In this document: positions 46,940-55,724 of the stretch, one piece after another
How the letters are laid out: each line of letters begins with the position of its first letter
Position numbering within the stretch: position 1 is the first letter of the stretch
NCBI RefSeq assembly: GCF_900106535.1
Contig: NZ_FNOH01000001.1
Coordinates: 930,001 to 994,000 of the forward strand
Reading direction: 5' to 3'
DNA: 64,000 nt
Source of the DNA: Myxococcus xanthus
GTDB lineage: Bacteria; Myxococcota; Myxococcia; Myxococcales; Myxococcaceae
Notes under the pieces: model-generated
Databases searched by the model: none
Told to the model about the DNA's origin: nothing
The model's input: only the letters and a program-made list of their open reading frames with translations
Translations under genes and position numbers: made by a program

Positions 46940-48724
46940 GTGAGCTTCGGCTTCCCGTGGGGGCTGCTGGCGCTGGGCGCGCTCGTGCCGCTGGTGGCGG
47001 CGTATTTCCTGCGGCGCCGGCAGAAGCCGGTGGTGGTGAGCGCGCTCTTCCTGTGGCGCAGGCCCAGTCCCCGCGCCGAGGCGGGGCCTCGCTGGGAGCG
47101 CTTCACGCGGGAGGCGTCGCTGCTGCTGGAGGTGCTGGCGGTGGTGGCCGCCGCGCTCTTCCTGGCGGACGTCCGGTGGGGGGATGCGGCGCGGGTTCGG
47201 CACCTGGTGCTGGTGGTGGATGGGAGCCTGTCCATGTCCGCGCGTGGGCCGGACGGTGTGACGGTGTTGGAGCAGGTGCGGCGCGAGGCGGCGGCGCGGG
47301 TGGAGTCGGAGGAGGCGACGCAGGTGACGCTGCTGGCCAGTGGCGGCACGCCGCGCATGCTCGCGGGGCCAGAGGCGGAGCCTTCTCGGGCGTTGGCCGC
47401 GCTGGAGTCCTTCCAGGCGCAGGGCGCGGACCATGACCCGATGCCCACGCTCATCTGGGCGCAGGAATTGGCGGGGGCGGGACGGCGCGTGGCCTTCTTC
47501 ACGGATGTTCCTCCAGTGAACGCGGCCCTGGTGCCCGCGTCCGTGCGGTGGACGGCGCTGGGGGCCGCGCGAGGCAACGTGGCGCTGGTCTCCGCACAGC
47601 GGCGCGATGAGGGGCCCACGGCCACGGTGACGCTGAGGGTGGCGCGTTTCGGGGAGGCGCCGGAGGAGGTGGATGTTCGGGTCCGCGCGTTGCCAGGGGC
47701 CGGTGCGAAGGCCGGCACGGAGCGGGTGGAACGCGTGCAGCTGCCGGAGGAGGGCACCGCGACGGTCCGGCTGACGTTCCAGGAAGCGGGCGATGTGGAG
47801 GTGTCGCTTCCTGACGACGCGTTGCCCGAGGACGGCCAGGTGCGGCTGCCGCCCGCGCCCATGCGGCCCATCGCGGTGGCGTTGGCGCAGGGACTGGGCG
47901 CTCCCGAGCAGACCGCGCTGGAGCGGTTCCTCGCGGTATCGCCGGAGGTGGCGCGCGGAGTGGAGGGCTCGGCGATGGACGTGGTGTTGGTGCTGGGCCC
48001 GCCGGGGACGGATGCGCGGGTGACGGTGGGGGCGGGCGGCTCGCCGCGCACGTTCGTGGGGCCGTTCTTCTCCGAGAAGGGGCACCCGCTGCTGGATGAC
48101 GTGCAGTTGGCGGGCGTGCGGTGGACGGCGGGGGACAATCCGCCTGGAAAGCCACTGGTGAGCGCCGGGGACGCGGTGCTGGTGTCCGAGGAGGCGGACG
48201 GCCGGGTTCACGTCAACGTGGACCTGTCGCGTTCGAACGTGCAGCGCGTGTCCGCGTGGCCGGTGCTGCTGAGCAATCTGGTGCGCGAGGCCCGCCGCAC
48301 GCGGGAGGGTTTTCCTCGGCGGCAGTTGATGCTGGGCGAGCCGCTGCCAGTGGTGACTCTCGCGGGTGCGCGTTACGCGCTCGTGGGGCCGGGTGGCAGC
48401 CGGCCGGTGTTTGGCGCGGGCGAGGTGACGCTGTCACCTCCCACCGGGCCTGGGGCCTATTCGCTGGAGCGTGACGGCGACGTGGTGGACACGGCGCAGG
48501 TGCTGGCACTGGACGCCCGGGAGTCGGACCTGCGTGAGCGCGGGCGCGCGGAGGTGCCGGCACGTGAGGCCGGCGACGACGACGCGGGAGGCAACGCGCC
48601 GGGCCGGGCCCGATGGCCTCTGGTTCTTCTGCTCGCCGCGCTGGTGGCGGACTTCTACCTCACGCGGCGAGAGCCGCCGGGCGCTTCAGGGGCGAGTGCG
48701 CCAAGTACCGGGGGCGCGTCATGA
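46940..48724 (+). CDS. BatA-like membrane VWA protein
   Basis: A 594-residue membrane protein. The N-terminus is the BatA/aerotolerance-type double-helix region (FGFPWGLLALGALVPLVAAYFLRRRQKPVVVSALFLWRRP; LLLEVLAVVAAALFLADV). A VWA domain follows with the metal motif D94-GSLS. The middle is beta-rich, a glutaminase-like or Ig-like region follows, and a final membrane helix is present (WPLVLLLAALVADFYLTRRE). VWA proteins of this kind are candidate MoxR partners. The start is GTG. The stop overlaps the next gene (ATGA). Confidence 0.87.
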   Translation: MSFGFPWGLLALGALVPLVAAYFLRRRQKPVVVSALFLWRRPSPRAEAGPRWERFTREASLLLEVLAVVAAALFLADVRWGDAARVRHLVLVVDGSLSMSARGPDGVTVLEQVRREAAARVESEEATQVTLLASGGTPRMLAGPEAEPSRALAALESFQAQGADHDPMPTLIWAQELAGAGRRVAFFTDVPPVNAALVPASVRWTALGAARGNVALVSAQRRDEGPTATVTLRVARFGEAPEEVDVRVRALPGAGAKAGTERVERVQLPEEGTATVRLTFQEAGDVEVSLPDDALPEDGQVRLPPAPMRPIAVALAQGLGAPEQTALERFLAVSPEVARGVEGSAMDVVLVLGPPGTDARVTVGAGGSPRTFVGPFFSEKGHPLLDDVQLAGVRWTAGDNPPGKPLVSAGDAVLVSEEADGRVHVNVDLSRSNVQRVSAWPVLLSNLVREARRTREGFPRRQLMLGEPLPVVTLAGARYALVGPGGSRPVFGAGEVTLSPPTGPGAYSLERDGDVVDTAQVLALDARESDLRERGRAEVPAREAGDDDAGGNAPGRARWPLVLLLAALVADFYLTRREPPGASGASAPSTGGAS

Positions 48725-49458
48725 GCGCGTCGGAATCGCAAAGCACGGGCCATTGTGCCAGCAGGACGGCAGGTGCCGTGAATGTCCGGGCGTACAGTCG
48801 CTCGCACTTCAAGGCATCATGGCTGCTCATCGGTGGTGCCTGGGTTGCCGCATGCTCCAGTCCGAACCCGAACGTGAGGGCCCGTCGGTTGCCCTCTGGC
48901 GGCATCGCGGTGAAGGGGCCCCTGGCAGGGCCTTTCGAGACCGAGCAGGAGCTTGCGCAGAACGCATGTTCCATCATGACCCGTCAGCCCGGCGCATCCG
49001 CGGGGATGTACGGTACGGAGTACTGCGCTCTCGGGTACTACTCAGGCGAGGGAAAGGGATACTTCCTGAGCTACCTGTCCGAGTTGAGGTCACGCTTGGA
49101 CAGTGGAAGGAAGAGCTGCCTGATTCCGTCGGCGCTCGACGATGAAGCGCATGGTGATGCGGTGGTCTTCTGGGCGCCGCACACGCATCCGCACAATCGC
49201 GAGTTCTCGCGAGTCGACCTCAAGACGCATCTGCGCTGGCTGCCGACGCGCGTGGCGGAGAAAGGCACGGGTAGGGCCTTTCCCAAGTCCATCCTGCTCC
49301 TCTACCGGGAGAAGACAGGCGAGTGCCGGGTGTATCGGTATGAGCTTCCGTCCAAAGGTGTCTTCGCGCTCCGCGACGGAGCGTGGGTACCGATTGGCCG
49401 AGTCTACGATGACGAAGGAAACGTCGAGATGCTCGACGGGATGGGGTGGCTGCCATGA
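48721..49458 (+). CDS. predicted JAB/DUF4329-like exported protein inserted in the operon
   Basis: A 245-residue protein. A hydrophobic segment ends in a lipobox-like LIGGAWVAAC (C45), so it may be a lipoprotein, with a true start perhaps at an internal GTG. The body contains E100 and HTHPHNREFSRVD (H154, H156, S163, D166), close to the JAMM metal motif HxH-x7-S-x2-D but with six residues instead of seven. This resembles DUF4329-type JAB-like domains seen in polymorphic-toxin settings; the call is by eye. It overlaps the VWA gene by ATGA and the next lipoprotein gene by ATGA. GC content is visibly lower than in the neighbours, suggesting insertion. Confidence 0.65.
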   Translation: MSASESQSTGHCASRTAGAVNVRAYSRSHFKASWLLIGGAWVAACSSPNPNVRARRLPSGGIAVKGPLAGPFETEQELAQNACSIMTRQPGASAGMYGTEYCALGYYSGEGKGYFLSYLSELRSRLDSGRKSCLIPSALDDEAHGDAVVFWAPHTHPHNREFSRVDLKTHLRWLPTRVAEKGTGRAFPKSILLLYREKTGECRVYRYELPSKGVFALRDGAWVPIGRVYDDEGNVEMLDGMGWLP

Positions 49459-49895
49459 GGTGCTGTCACGATGGGGGAGCCTCCCTGCGACGGGCGTTGG
49501 CCTGGGGCCCACTTCTGGGCCTCTGCGGGTGTTCCGCGCTGGGCATCTACCGATTCGACAAGCCGGAGAGAGCCCCTGCGAATGAGTCGGTGACGATTCC
49601 GAGCCAGATTGAGGGTGGCGTGGCGCTGACCGGACCCATGATGGCGGCCCTCAAGGTCGCCATGGATGATTTTCGTCCACCCTGGGTTACGGCGGAGAAG
49701 CAGGAGCACCTGGAGGAGAAGTGCCTCGCGGATTGGCGATACATCGACGCTCGTGTGGTTCAGGCGAATGACGACCTGTTCTATGTGACGTTCTCCCCCA
49801 ACTTGAGCGCGTGTGGCCCAGGCCTTGTTCTTCTCGACGGTGGCGTCGTCTACGCTATCGATGGGAAGGGTCGCATCCTCGCGGAAGGGGAGTGA
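49455..49895 (+). CDS. small lipoprotein paired with the JAB-like gene
   Basis: A 146-residue protein with a basic N-terminus, a hydrophobic run and a lipobox (LGLCGCSALG), so probably lipid-anchored. The mature part (MMAALKVAMDDFRPPWVTAEKQEHLEEKC; NDDLFYVTFSPN; GGVVYAIDGKGRI) is of unknown family. It starts with ATGA overlap to the JAB-like gene and ends seven bases before the next operon gene. The tight pairing with an exported putative peptidase suggests partnership, for instance an inhibitor or immunity protein, but this is only inference. Confidence 0.65.
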   Translation: MRCCHDGGASLRRALAWGPLLGLCGCSALGIYRFDKPERAPANESVTIPSQIEGGVALTGPMMAALKVAMDDFRPPWVTAEKQEHLEEKCLADWRYIDARVVQANDDLFYVTFSPNLSACGPGLVLLDGGVVYAIDGKGRILAEGE

Positions 49896-49902
49896 CGGGC
49901 GC

Positions 49903-52647
49903 ATGACCTTCTCCCTCCCGCAGGCGTGGGTGCTGCTGCTGCCGCTGGGCCTCTTCCTCTGGAAGTACGGCCGCCGGCCGGGCCCGCCCATGTGGCTGCG
50001 CGCCGCGCTGCTGGTGCTCGTCGTCGGCGCGCTCTCGGGCCCCGAGCTGCGATGGGCCGATGCTGGCAGTGACGTCGTCGTGGTGGTGGACCGCTCCGCG
50101 TCCATGCCTCGCGACGTGGACCGCACGGCCCAGGAACTCATTACCCTCCTGGAGTCGCAGCGCCGTCCCGGGGACCGCGTGGGGGTCATCACCTTCGGCC
50201 GGGAAGCGCGCGTGGAGCAGCCCCTCGCCACCCTCGGAGGCTTTGGCGGTTTCACGCGCCCCGTGGACGCGGAGGCTTCCGACCTGTCCGCCGCGTTGGA
50301 TGTCGCGAGCGCCCTCATCCCCGACGAGCGCACTGGCCGCGTGCTGGTGCTGTCCGATGGCCGCGCCACGGGCGTGGATGCGCGCGGCGCCGCGCGGCGA
50401 CTGGCGGCCCGGGGCCTCTCCGTGGACTGGCGCCACATCGCTCGCCCCGAACCGCCGCTTGATGTGGCCGTCGTCTCCGTGGACGTCCCCGCCGCCGTCT
50501 CCGAGCGCGAGCCCTTCCAGTTCTCCGCCGTGGTGCATGCCTCCGCCGCCGTCACCGGCACCGTCCGCCTGGAGCGCAATGGCCGCGTGCTCCTCCAGGG
50601 GCCCTTCGACTTCCAGCCGGGCCCCAACGTGCTGCCGCTGCGCGACCTGGTCGAGGAGCCCGGCCTGGTCCGTTACCGGCTCTCCGTGGCTGCTCCCGGC
50701 GACGGCGTTGTGGAGAACGACCAGGGCGTCGCCGTGCTGCGCGTGGAAGGCCCGCCCCGGGTGTTGCTGCTCACGAACCAGTCCCGGGGCACGCTCGCGC
50801 AGTCGCTCGCCGCTTCGGGGTTGCAACTCGACGTGCGCACGCCGTTCCGCCTCACGTTGGATGACCTGGATGGCGTGGGCACCGTGGTGTTGGAGAACGT
50901 GGACGCCAATGCGCTCGGCGAGCCGGGGCTCAACGCGCTGGCGGCCTACGTCGAGCAGGCCGGAGGCGGGCTGGTGATGACCGGCGGACGCAACAGCTTC
51001 GGCGAGGGCGGCTTCCGTCGCTCGCCCGTGGAGCCGCTGCTCCCGGTGTCCCTGGAGATGCGCGAGGAGCAGCGCCGCGCGTCCCTGGCGCTGAGCGTGT
51101 TGATGGATGCTTCCTGCTCCATGGGGATGACCGTCCCGGATGGGCGGACGAAGATGGAGCTGGCCGCCGAGGGCGTCGTGGCCGCGCTGACGCTGCTCAA
51201 CCCCAAGGACGAGGTCTCCGTGCACATGGTGGACACGGCGGCCCATGAAATCTTCCCGCTCAGCCCGGTGGAGGCGGGGTTGCCCCTGGATGCCGTCGCG
51301 CGCGGATTCAGCGGTGGGGGTGGCATCTACGTGGGCGAGGCGCTCCGCGCCGGCCGCACGGAAATCCTCCGCAGCGAGAAGCCCACGCGCCACGTCCTCC
51401 TGTTCTCCGACGCAGCGGACTCCGAGGAGCCCGATGACTACCAGCGCACGCTGGCCCACTTGCGCGAGCAGGAAGTGACAGTGTCCGTCATCGGGCTGGG
51501 CGTGCCCTCGGACCCGGACGCGGACCTGCTCCGGGAAGTGGCCCACCGGGGCGGCGGGCGCGTCTACTTCGCCGAGGACGCGATGAGCCTGCCGCGCATC
51601 TTCAGCCAGGAGACGCTCACCGTGGCGCGCGCCACCTTCGTGGATGAGCCCGCGTCGCTGGAAGGGGCGCCGGACCTGCCGCTGCTCGGCCGGCTGTCCG
51701 CGGACGGGCTGCCCCAGGTGGGCGGCTACAACCTCACCTACCTCAAGCCCCGCGCCAACGTGGCGCTGCGCACCCTGGACACGAATGGCGCGCCCATCCT
51801 GGCGATGTGGCCGCGAGGCGCGGGACGCACGGTGGCCTTCACCGCGGAGGTGGACGGGCCGTACACCGGCGAGCTGCGAACGTGGTCCTCCCTGCGCGCG
51901 GCCCTGGAGGGGATGGTGCGCTGGACGCTGGCGGGCGCGGCGCCCGTCGGGGACGCGGTGGTGCGGACCGAGCGGAGGGGGCACCTGCTGCGCGTGACGC
52001 TGGACCTGCCTCCGGGCGAGGCGCTGCCCGGCGTGGTACCGACGATGGTGCTCCTGCCCGGCGACGGACGCGCCGCGCCGGTGGAGCGTCCGATGCGGTG
52101 GGAGGATGAAGACCGGCTCGTCGCCGAGTACCCGCTGGAGGGCAGTGGAACGTGGCACCCGGTGGTACGGTTGGGCGCGAAGGTGCTCCGCGCGCCGCCC
52201 GTCACGCTGCCCTATGCGCCGGAGTTCGAGCCCGGCTCCGCGAAGGCGGGACTGGAGCTGCTGCGCGCCATCGCGGCGGTAGGAGGTGGCGTGGAGCGCT
52301 TGTCCATGACGGGCCTCTTCATGGAGGCCCCGGAGTCGCTGGGCCGCGTGGCGCTGGCGCCGTGGCTGGTGGCCCTGGCGCTGGCCCTGCTGCTGGCGGA
52401 GGTGGCCGTGCGCCGCTTCCTCTCCGCGCCACGGCTGCGTGCGCCGCGGACCCGTGAGCGCTCCGTGTCCATCCCCGCGACACCCACGGCGCCGTCGTCC
52501 ACTCCGGCAACACGGACAACCCCGACGTCAGCTTCGCCCACCCATCAGGGCGACGCGGCTCCGGCGCCAGCGAAGCCGGCCGAGGGCAGCGTGGACTCCG
52601 CGCTGGATGCCGCGCGAGCCCGGGCCCGCCGACGGCTGGACCGTTGA
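49903..52647 (+). CDS. large membrane protein with two VWA domains and a glutamine-amidotransferase-like region
   Basis: A 914-residue membrane protein closing the operon. Two helices come first (FSLPQAWVLLLPLGLFLWKYG; AALLVLVVGALSG). The first VWA domain has D63-RSAS. A beta-rich part and a class I glutamine-amidotransferase-like segment follow (LNALAAYVEQAGGGLVMTGGRNSFGEGGFRRSPVEPLLPV). The second VWA domain has D402-ASCS. A C-terminal helix is present (LAPWLVALALALLLAEVAVRRFL), then a Pro/Ala/Thr-rich tail. This layout is seen in long VWA proteins beside MoxR and BatA genes. It probably binds metal-dependent ligands in the periplasm. Confidence 0.85.
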   Translation: MTFSLPQAWVLLLPLGLFLWKYGRRPGPPMWLRAALLVLVVGALSGPELRWADAGSDVVVVVDRSASMPRDVDRTAQELITLLESQRRPGDRVGVITFGREARVEQPLATLGGFGGFTRPVDAEASDLSAALDVASALIPDERTGRVLVLSDGRATGVDARGAARRLAARGLSVDWRHIARPEPPLDVAVVSVDVPAAVSEREPFQFSAVVHASAAVTGTVRLERNGRVLLQGPFDFQPGPNVLPLRDLVEEPGLVRYRLSVAAPGDGVVENDQGVAVLRVEGPPRVLLLTNQSRGTLAQSLAASGLQLDVRTPFRLTLDDLDGVGTVVLENVDANALGEPGLNALAAYVEQAGGGLVMTGGRNSFGEGGFRRSPVEPLLPVSLEMREEQRRASLALSVLMDASCSMGMTVPDGRTKMELAAEGVVAALTLLNPKDEVSVHMVDTAAHEIFPLSPVEAGLPLDAVARGFSGGGGIYVGEALRAGRTEILRSEKPTRHVLLFSDAADSEEPDDYQRTLAHLREQEVTVSVIGLGVPSDPDADLLREVAHRGGGRVYFAEDAMSLPRIFSQETLTVARATFVDEPASLEGAPDLPLLGRLSADGLPQVGGYNLTYLKPRANVALRTLDTNGAPILAMWPRGAGRTVAFTAEVDGPYTGELRTWSSLRAALEGMVRWTLAGAAPVGDAVVRTERRGHLLRVTLDLPPGEALPGVVPTMVLLPGDGRAAPVERPMRWEDEDRLVAEYPLEGSGTWHPVVRLGAKVLRAPPVTLPYAPEFEPGSAKAGLELLRAIAAVGGGVERLSMTGLFMEAPESLGRVALAPWLVALALALLLAEVAVRRFLSAPRLRAPRTRERSVSIPATPTAPSSTPATRTTPTSASPTHQGDAAPAPAKPAEGSVDSALDAARARARRRLDR

Positions 52648-52910
52648 TACGAAGGCGTTGGTCGAAGTGCGGGCCGCCCCGGACAGGAAGGGGCTGGCAC
52701 GGAGGAGGGCGACTGTCCCCGGTGGGTACGAGTCGCCCCGAACGAGATGGGGGGATCGGAGATGTGGGGCGACCCGCGCCCTGCGAGATTCACAGGGCGA
52801 ATGAGTGGATACACGAACAGTGTGCACTTTGCAACACGGGTCTAAAATTATCCGTGAACTGGACGCGCAACCTGCTGGCCAACACGGCCTGAAGGAAGAG
52901 GGACGCCACG

Positions 52911-53240
52911 TCACCCGAGGTGGGTGCGCAGTTCCTGCTCCAGCTTGGCGCGGGGCTGGGCGCCCAGCATTTGCCGCACCACCTTGCCCTCCTTGAAGAG
53001 CAGCAGCGCCGGGACGGCGCGGACGCCATAGCGCATGGCGGACTCCGGATTGTCGTCCACGTTCAGGCTGGTCACCTTCAGCCGGCCCCGGAAATCGGCG
53101 GCAATCGCGTCGAGCACAAGGGCGAGCGCACGGCACGGCGGGCACCAGGTCGCGGTGAAGTCCACCAGCACGGGCTCGGATGACTCCAGCACCTCCCTTT
53201 GAAAGTGCGCGTCGTCCAGCGAGATGACGTTCGTCGTCAT
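52911..53240 (-). CDS. thioredoxin-family protein with WCPPC active site
   Basis: A 109-residue cytoplasmic protein with no signal peptide and the thioredoxin fold: VLVDFTATWCPPCRALALVLDAIA, then VDDNPESAMRYGVRAVPALLLFKEGKVV with the cis-Pro. The active site is W-C33-P-P-C36 rather than the usual WCGPC, which should change its redox potential. GAGGAGG precedes the ATG. It may serve the single-Cys thiol peroxidase elsewhere in the window, but nothing links them directly. Confidence 0.92.
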   Translation of the reverse strand: MTTNVISLDDAHFQREVLESSEPVLVDFTATWCPPCRALALVLDAIAADFRGRLKVTSLNVDDNPESAMRYGVRAVPALLLFKEGKVVRQMLGAQPRAKLEQELRTHLG

Positions 53241-53360
53241 GGTGTGTCCTCCTCGTTCGGCCGGGCGCGTGGGCCCTGCCTGGGTGTGGACACAGGTGTA
53301 GTGGCCTCAACGGGAACGGACGAGCGCCCGCGAGGGAACGCTGTGTTGCGCGAGGTCCCC

Positions 53361-54299
53361 TTACCGGCTCCGGGAGGACGGGGGCTCGGTGGCGTCGTCC
53401 CAGGGGAGCGCGGCGCCGCGTTCACTCAACAGCGCCAGGAAGGCGCGCACCTTGAGCGGGAGCTGCCGCCTGCTGGGGTAGACGGCGAAGACAGGGATGC
53501 CCGGCGGCGTTTCGGTTTCCAGCACCGGAACGAGCAGCCCGCCGCGCACGTCCTCGGCGACGAGCGAGGCGGGCAGCCGCACCACGCCCAGTCCCGCGCG
53601 CGCGGCGGCTTGTCCCGCGCGCACGCTGGGAACGCGCAGCCGTCCCGTCACCGGCAGGCTCTTCGCGCCGCGGCCTTCGCCGAAGAACCAGACCTCGTCG
53701 GTGCCGGGCGCGGCGAGCACGACGCAGGCATGACCTTGCAGCTCCGCCGAGGTCCGGGGTGCCCCTTGCCTCGCGAGATAGGCGGGGCTGGCGTAGTAGC
53801 CGGTGCGAAGGCGCCCGAGCCTTCGGGCCACCATGGCGGAGTCCGCGAGCGGGCCGGTCCGCAGCGCCACGTCGTACTCCTCGGAGATGAGGTCCACGTG
53901 CGCTTCGGCGAGTGAGACTTCCACGCGGAGCAGGGGATTGCGCAACAGCAGCTCGGCGATGAGCGGTGTCAGCAGCTCGCCCAGCAGTGAGAGCGTGGCG
54001 ATGCGCAAGGTGCCCTGCGGCGTGACGCGCGACTCACCGAGCGCGCGATTCACCTCGCGAGCCTCCGCCACCAGCCGCGCGCAGTGGGCGTGGTAGTCGC
54101 GGCCCACCTCCGTGAGCCGGAGCCCGCGCGTATTGCGCTCGATGAGCCGGACGCCGAGCCGCTCCTCCAACGCCGCGAGGCGGCGGCTCACCGTGGACTT
54201 GCGCAGCCCCAGCCGCTCCGCCGCGGCGGTGATGCCACCGGTCGCCACCACCTCGGTGAAGAGGAGCATGTCATCCAGGAGGGGCGGGCTCGCGGGCAC
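53361..54299 (-). CDS. LysR family transcriptional regulator
   Basis: A 312-residue regulator. The N-terminal helix-turn-helix is LLFTEVVATGGITAAAERLGLRKSTVSRRLAALEERLGVRLIERNTRGLRLTEVG, followed by a substrate-binding-like domain (GTLRIATLSLLGELLTPLIAELLLRNPLLRVEV; EEYDVALRTGPL). It begins with GTG. No metabolic gene diverges from it closely, so its target is unclear; thioredoxin lies 120 bases downstream on the same strand. Confidence 0.9.
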   Translation of the reverse strand: MPASPPLLDDMLLFTEVVATGGITAAAERLGLRKSTVSRRLAALEERLGVRLIERNTRGLRLTEVGRDYHAHCARLVAEAREVNRALGESRVTPQGTLRIATLSLLGELLTPLIAELLLRNPLLRVEVSLAEAHVDLISEEYDVALRTGPLADSAMVARRLGRLRTGYYASPAYLARQGAPRTSAELQGHACVVLAAPGTDEVWFFGEGRGAKSLPVTGRLRVPSVRAGQAAARAGLGVVRLPASLVAEDVRGGLLVPVLETETPPGIPVFAVYPSRRQLPLKVRAFLALLSERGAALPWDDATEPPSSRSR

Positions 54300-54619
54300 G
54301 CGGTCAGCCTACCAGGACGGGCAGGGCGCTCAGGACGCCAGGGTGGGGATGCACGGTGCCTGTCCGTCTCCGGCGTCGTCCGCCGCCCTTCGCCAGCGTG
54401 GACGTGCCTCATGGCGGGTCCGCGACTCCCGGCGCCCGCGCGCTGTCTGTGTGGCCTGGGTGACGGATTCAGCATGACACCAATAATCCGTCAGGCATTA
54501 AAGATAAGAAATTCTTGAATAATGTTTCACGCGGCTGGAGCCTCGGATTCCCCCAGGCCGTGTCCGGTGGACGGTGAGCACCGCTCTCCGGGTTCGCGGC
54601 CCATCCCCCCGAGGACGCG
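54300..54619 (+). promoter_or_regulatory. 320-base intergenic region with an AT-rich palindrome
   Basis: This gap lies between the divergent LysR and lipoprotein genes. Bases 54470-54530 are strikingly AT-rich for this genome and contain AAGAAATTCTT (54506-54516, a perfect palindrome), which could be the promoter or operator for the gene at 54620. No confident -35/-10 pair is seen. The rest shows nothing. Confidence 0.4.
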
Positions 54620-55666
54620 ATGAAGACGCGATTGTGGTTGCTCCTGGTGCCCGCGTTGGTAGCGGCCGGCTGTGGTCCCATCGACGAGGCAGATGAGCCC
54701 GTCATCGATGAGCTGACCGGCCAGGTGCTGCTGGAGGCCACCACGAAGTACGACATGCACCGGCTGCTGGAGGACACCGACATCACCGGTGGCCAGTGGA
54801 TTACCACCGCGCAGGTGCAGGCCTTCCTCCAGCAGAACAACTCGTTCCTGGCGAACTACCGGGACCCGGCCTTCAGCAACAAGACGGCCGCCGCGCTCAT
54901 CGTCGAGCGCTCCAAGGCCTTTGGCATCAGCCCGCTGTACATGCTGGCCCGCATCCAGGTGGAGTCCAGCCTCATCCAGAGCGGCAACTCCAACAACCTG
55001 GCCAAGGCCACCGGCTGTGGCTGTCCGGACACCAGCGGCTGTGACGCGCAATACGTGGGCTTCGGCAAGCAGATTGACTGCTCCGCCAAGAAGCTGCGCG
55101 GCTACCTGACGGACCTGGACGCGGGCCGTGCCACCATCTCCGGCTGGCGCGTGGGCGTGACGAAGTCCACGTCGGACCCGTGCTCGGTGCGTCCCGCGAA
55201 CAAGGCGACGGCGGCGCTCTACACGTACACGCCCTGGGTGGGCGCGTATGCCCTCCAGTGCGGCCGCACCAACGTGGGCGGCTCGTCGCTGGTGTCCGTC
55301 GTCTACCACCGCTACGAGTCGGCCTATGCGTGGGGCTCCGCCTCCGGCTGCTACTCCGAGACGGCCGACACCACCGTGCCGGAGCTCGGCTGTGTGCAGA
55401 GCTCGTCGGACGCCATGTGGCGGCAGTGCCAGTCGGGCGCCTTCACCGCGGGCAGCACCACCAAGCCCACGAACTGCACCGCGTCCTACGGCTGGTGCTC
55501 CTCCGCCACGCTGGGCCGCTCCGTGCCGCCGCGCACCTGCGTGCAGTCCACGGGCGACCAGCAGTGGCACCAGTGCGGCGCCAACAGAGCGTGGCTGAGC
55601 GCGCCGTCCGCGCCCATTTCCGGCGCGGGCCCCGCGGGCTCGTGCTTCGCGATGTACGGCCTCTAG
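54620..55666 (+). CDS. lipoprotein with possible lysozyme-like domain and Cys-rich C-terminal repeats
   Basis: A 348-residue lipoprotein (lipobox LVAAGC, C18). Residues ~80-235 include AFGISPLYMLARIQVESSLIQ, with E115 placed like the catalytic Glu of lysozyme/transglycosylase or glucosaminidase folds. The C-terminus has two Cys-rich copies (GCVQSSSDAMWRQCQSG; TCVQSTGDQQWHQCGAN), likely disulfide-linked and perhaps for binding. It should sit on the cell surface or in the periplasm. GAGGAC precedes the ATG. Peptidoglycan cleavage is possible but not shown; I do not recognise a named family. Confidence 0.7.
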   Translation: MKTRLWLLLVPALVAAGCGPIDEADEPVIDELTGQVLLEATTKYDMHRLLEDTDITGGQWITTAQVQAFLQQNNSFLANYRDPAFSNKTAAALIVERSKAFGISPLYMLARIQVESSLIQSGNSNNLAKATGCGCPDTSGCDAQYVGFGKQIDCSAKKLRGYLTDLDAGRATISGWRVGVTKSTSDPCSVRPANKATAALYTYTPWVGAYALQCGRTNVGGSSLVSVVYHRYESAYAWGSASGCYSETADTTVPELGCVQSSSDAMWRQCQSGAFTAGSTTKPTNCTASYGWCSSATLGRSVPPRTCVQSTGDQQWHQCGANRAWLSAPSAPISGAGPAGSCFAMYGL

Positions 55667-55676
55667 TCGTTGAAGC

Positions 55677-55709
55677 GGCGGCTCCCGCCCGGAAGGACGG
55701 GAGCCCGCC
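55677..55709. terminator. hairpin between convergent lipoprotein and tamB genes
   Basis: GGCGGCTCCCG (55677-55687) pairs with CGGGAGCCCGCC (55698-55709), 11 bp with one bulged base. No T-run flanks it. It lies between the two convergent stops and probably ends or stabilises both transcripts. Confidence 0.55.
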
Positions 55710-55724
55710 GTGTCCCAGCGAGCC

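Noticed and set aside
49855-52158. 767-codon minus-strand open frame opposite the double-VWA gene
   Set aside because: His/Arg/Gln-rich shadow of the VWA gene; no family resemblance.
52648-52910. Short frames and an AT-rich spot between the VWA and thioredoxin genes
   Set aside because: No ribosome site, no recognisable product and no strong hairpin; treated as ordinary convergent intergenic sequence.
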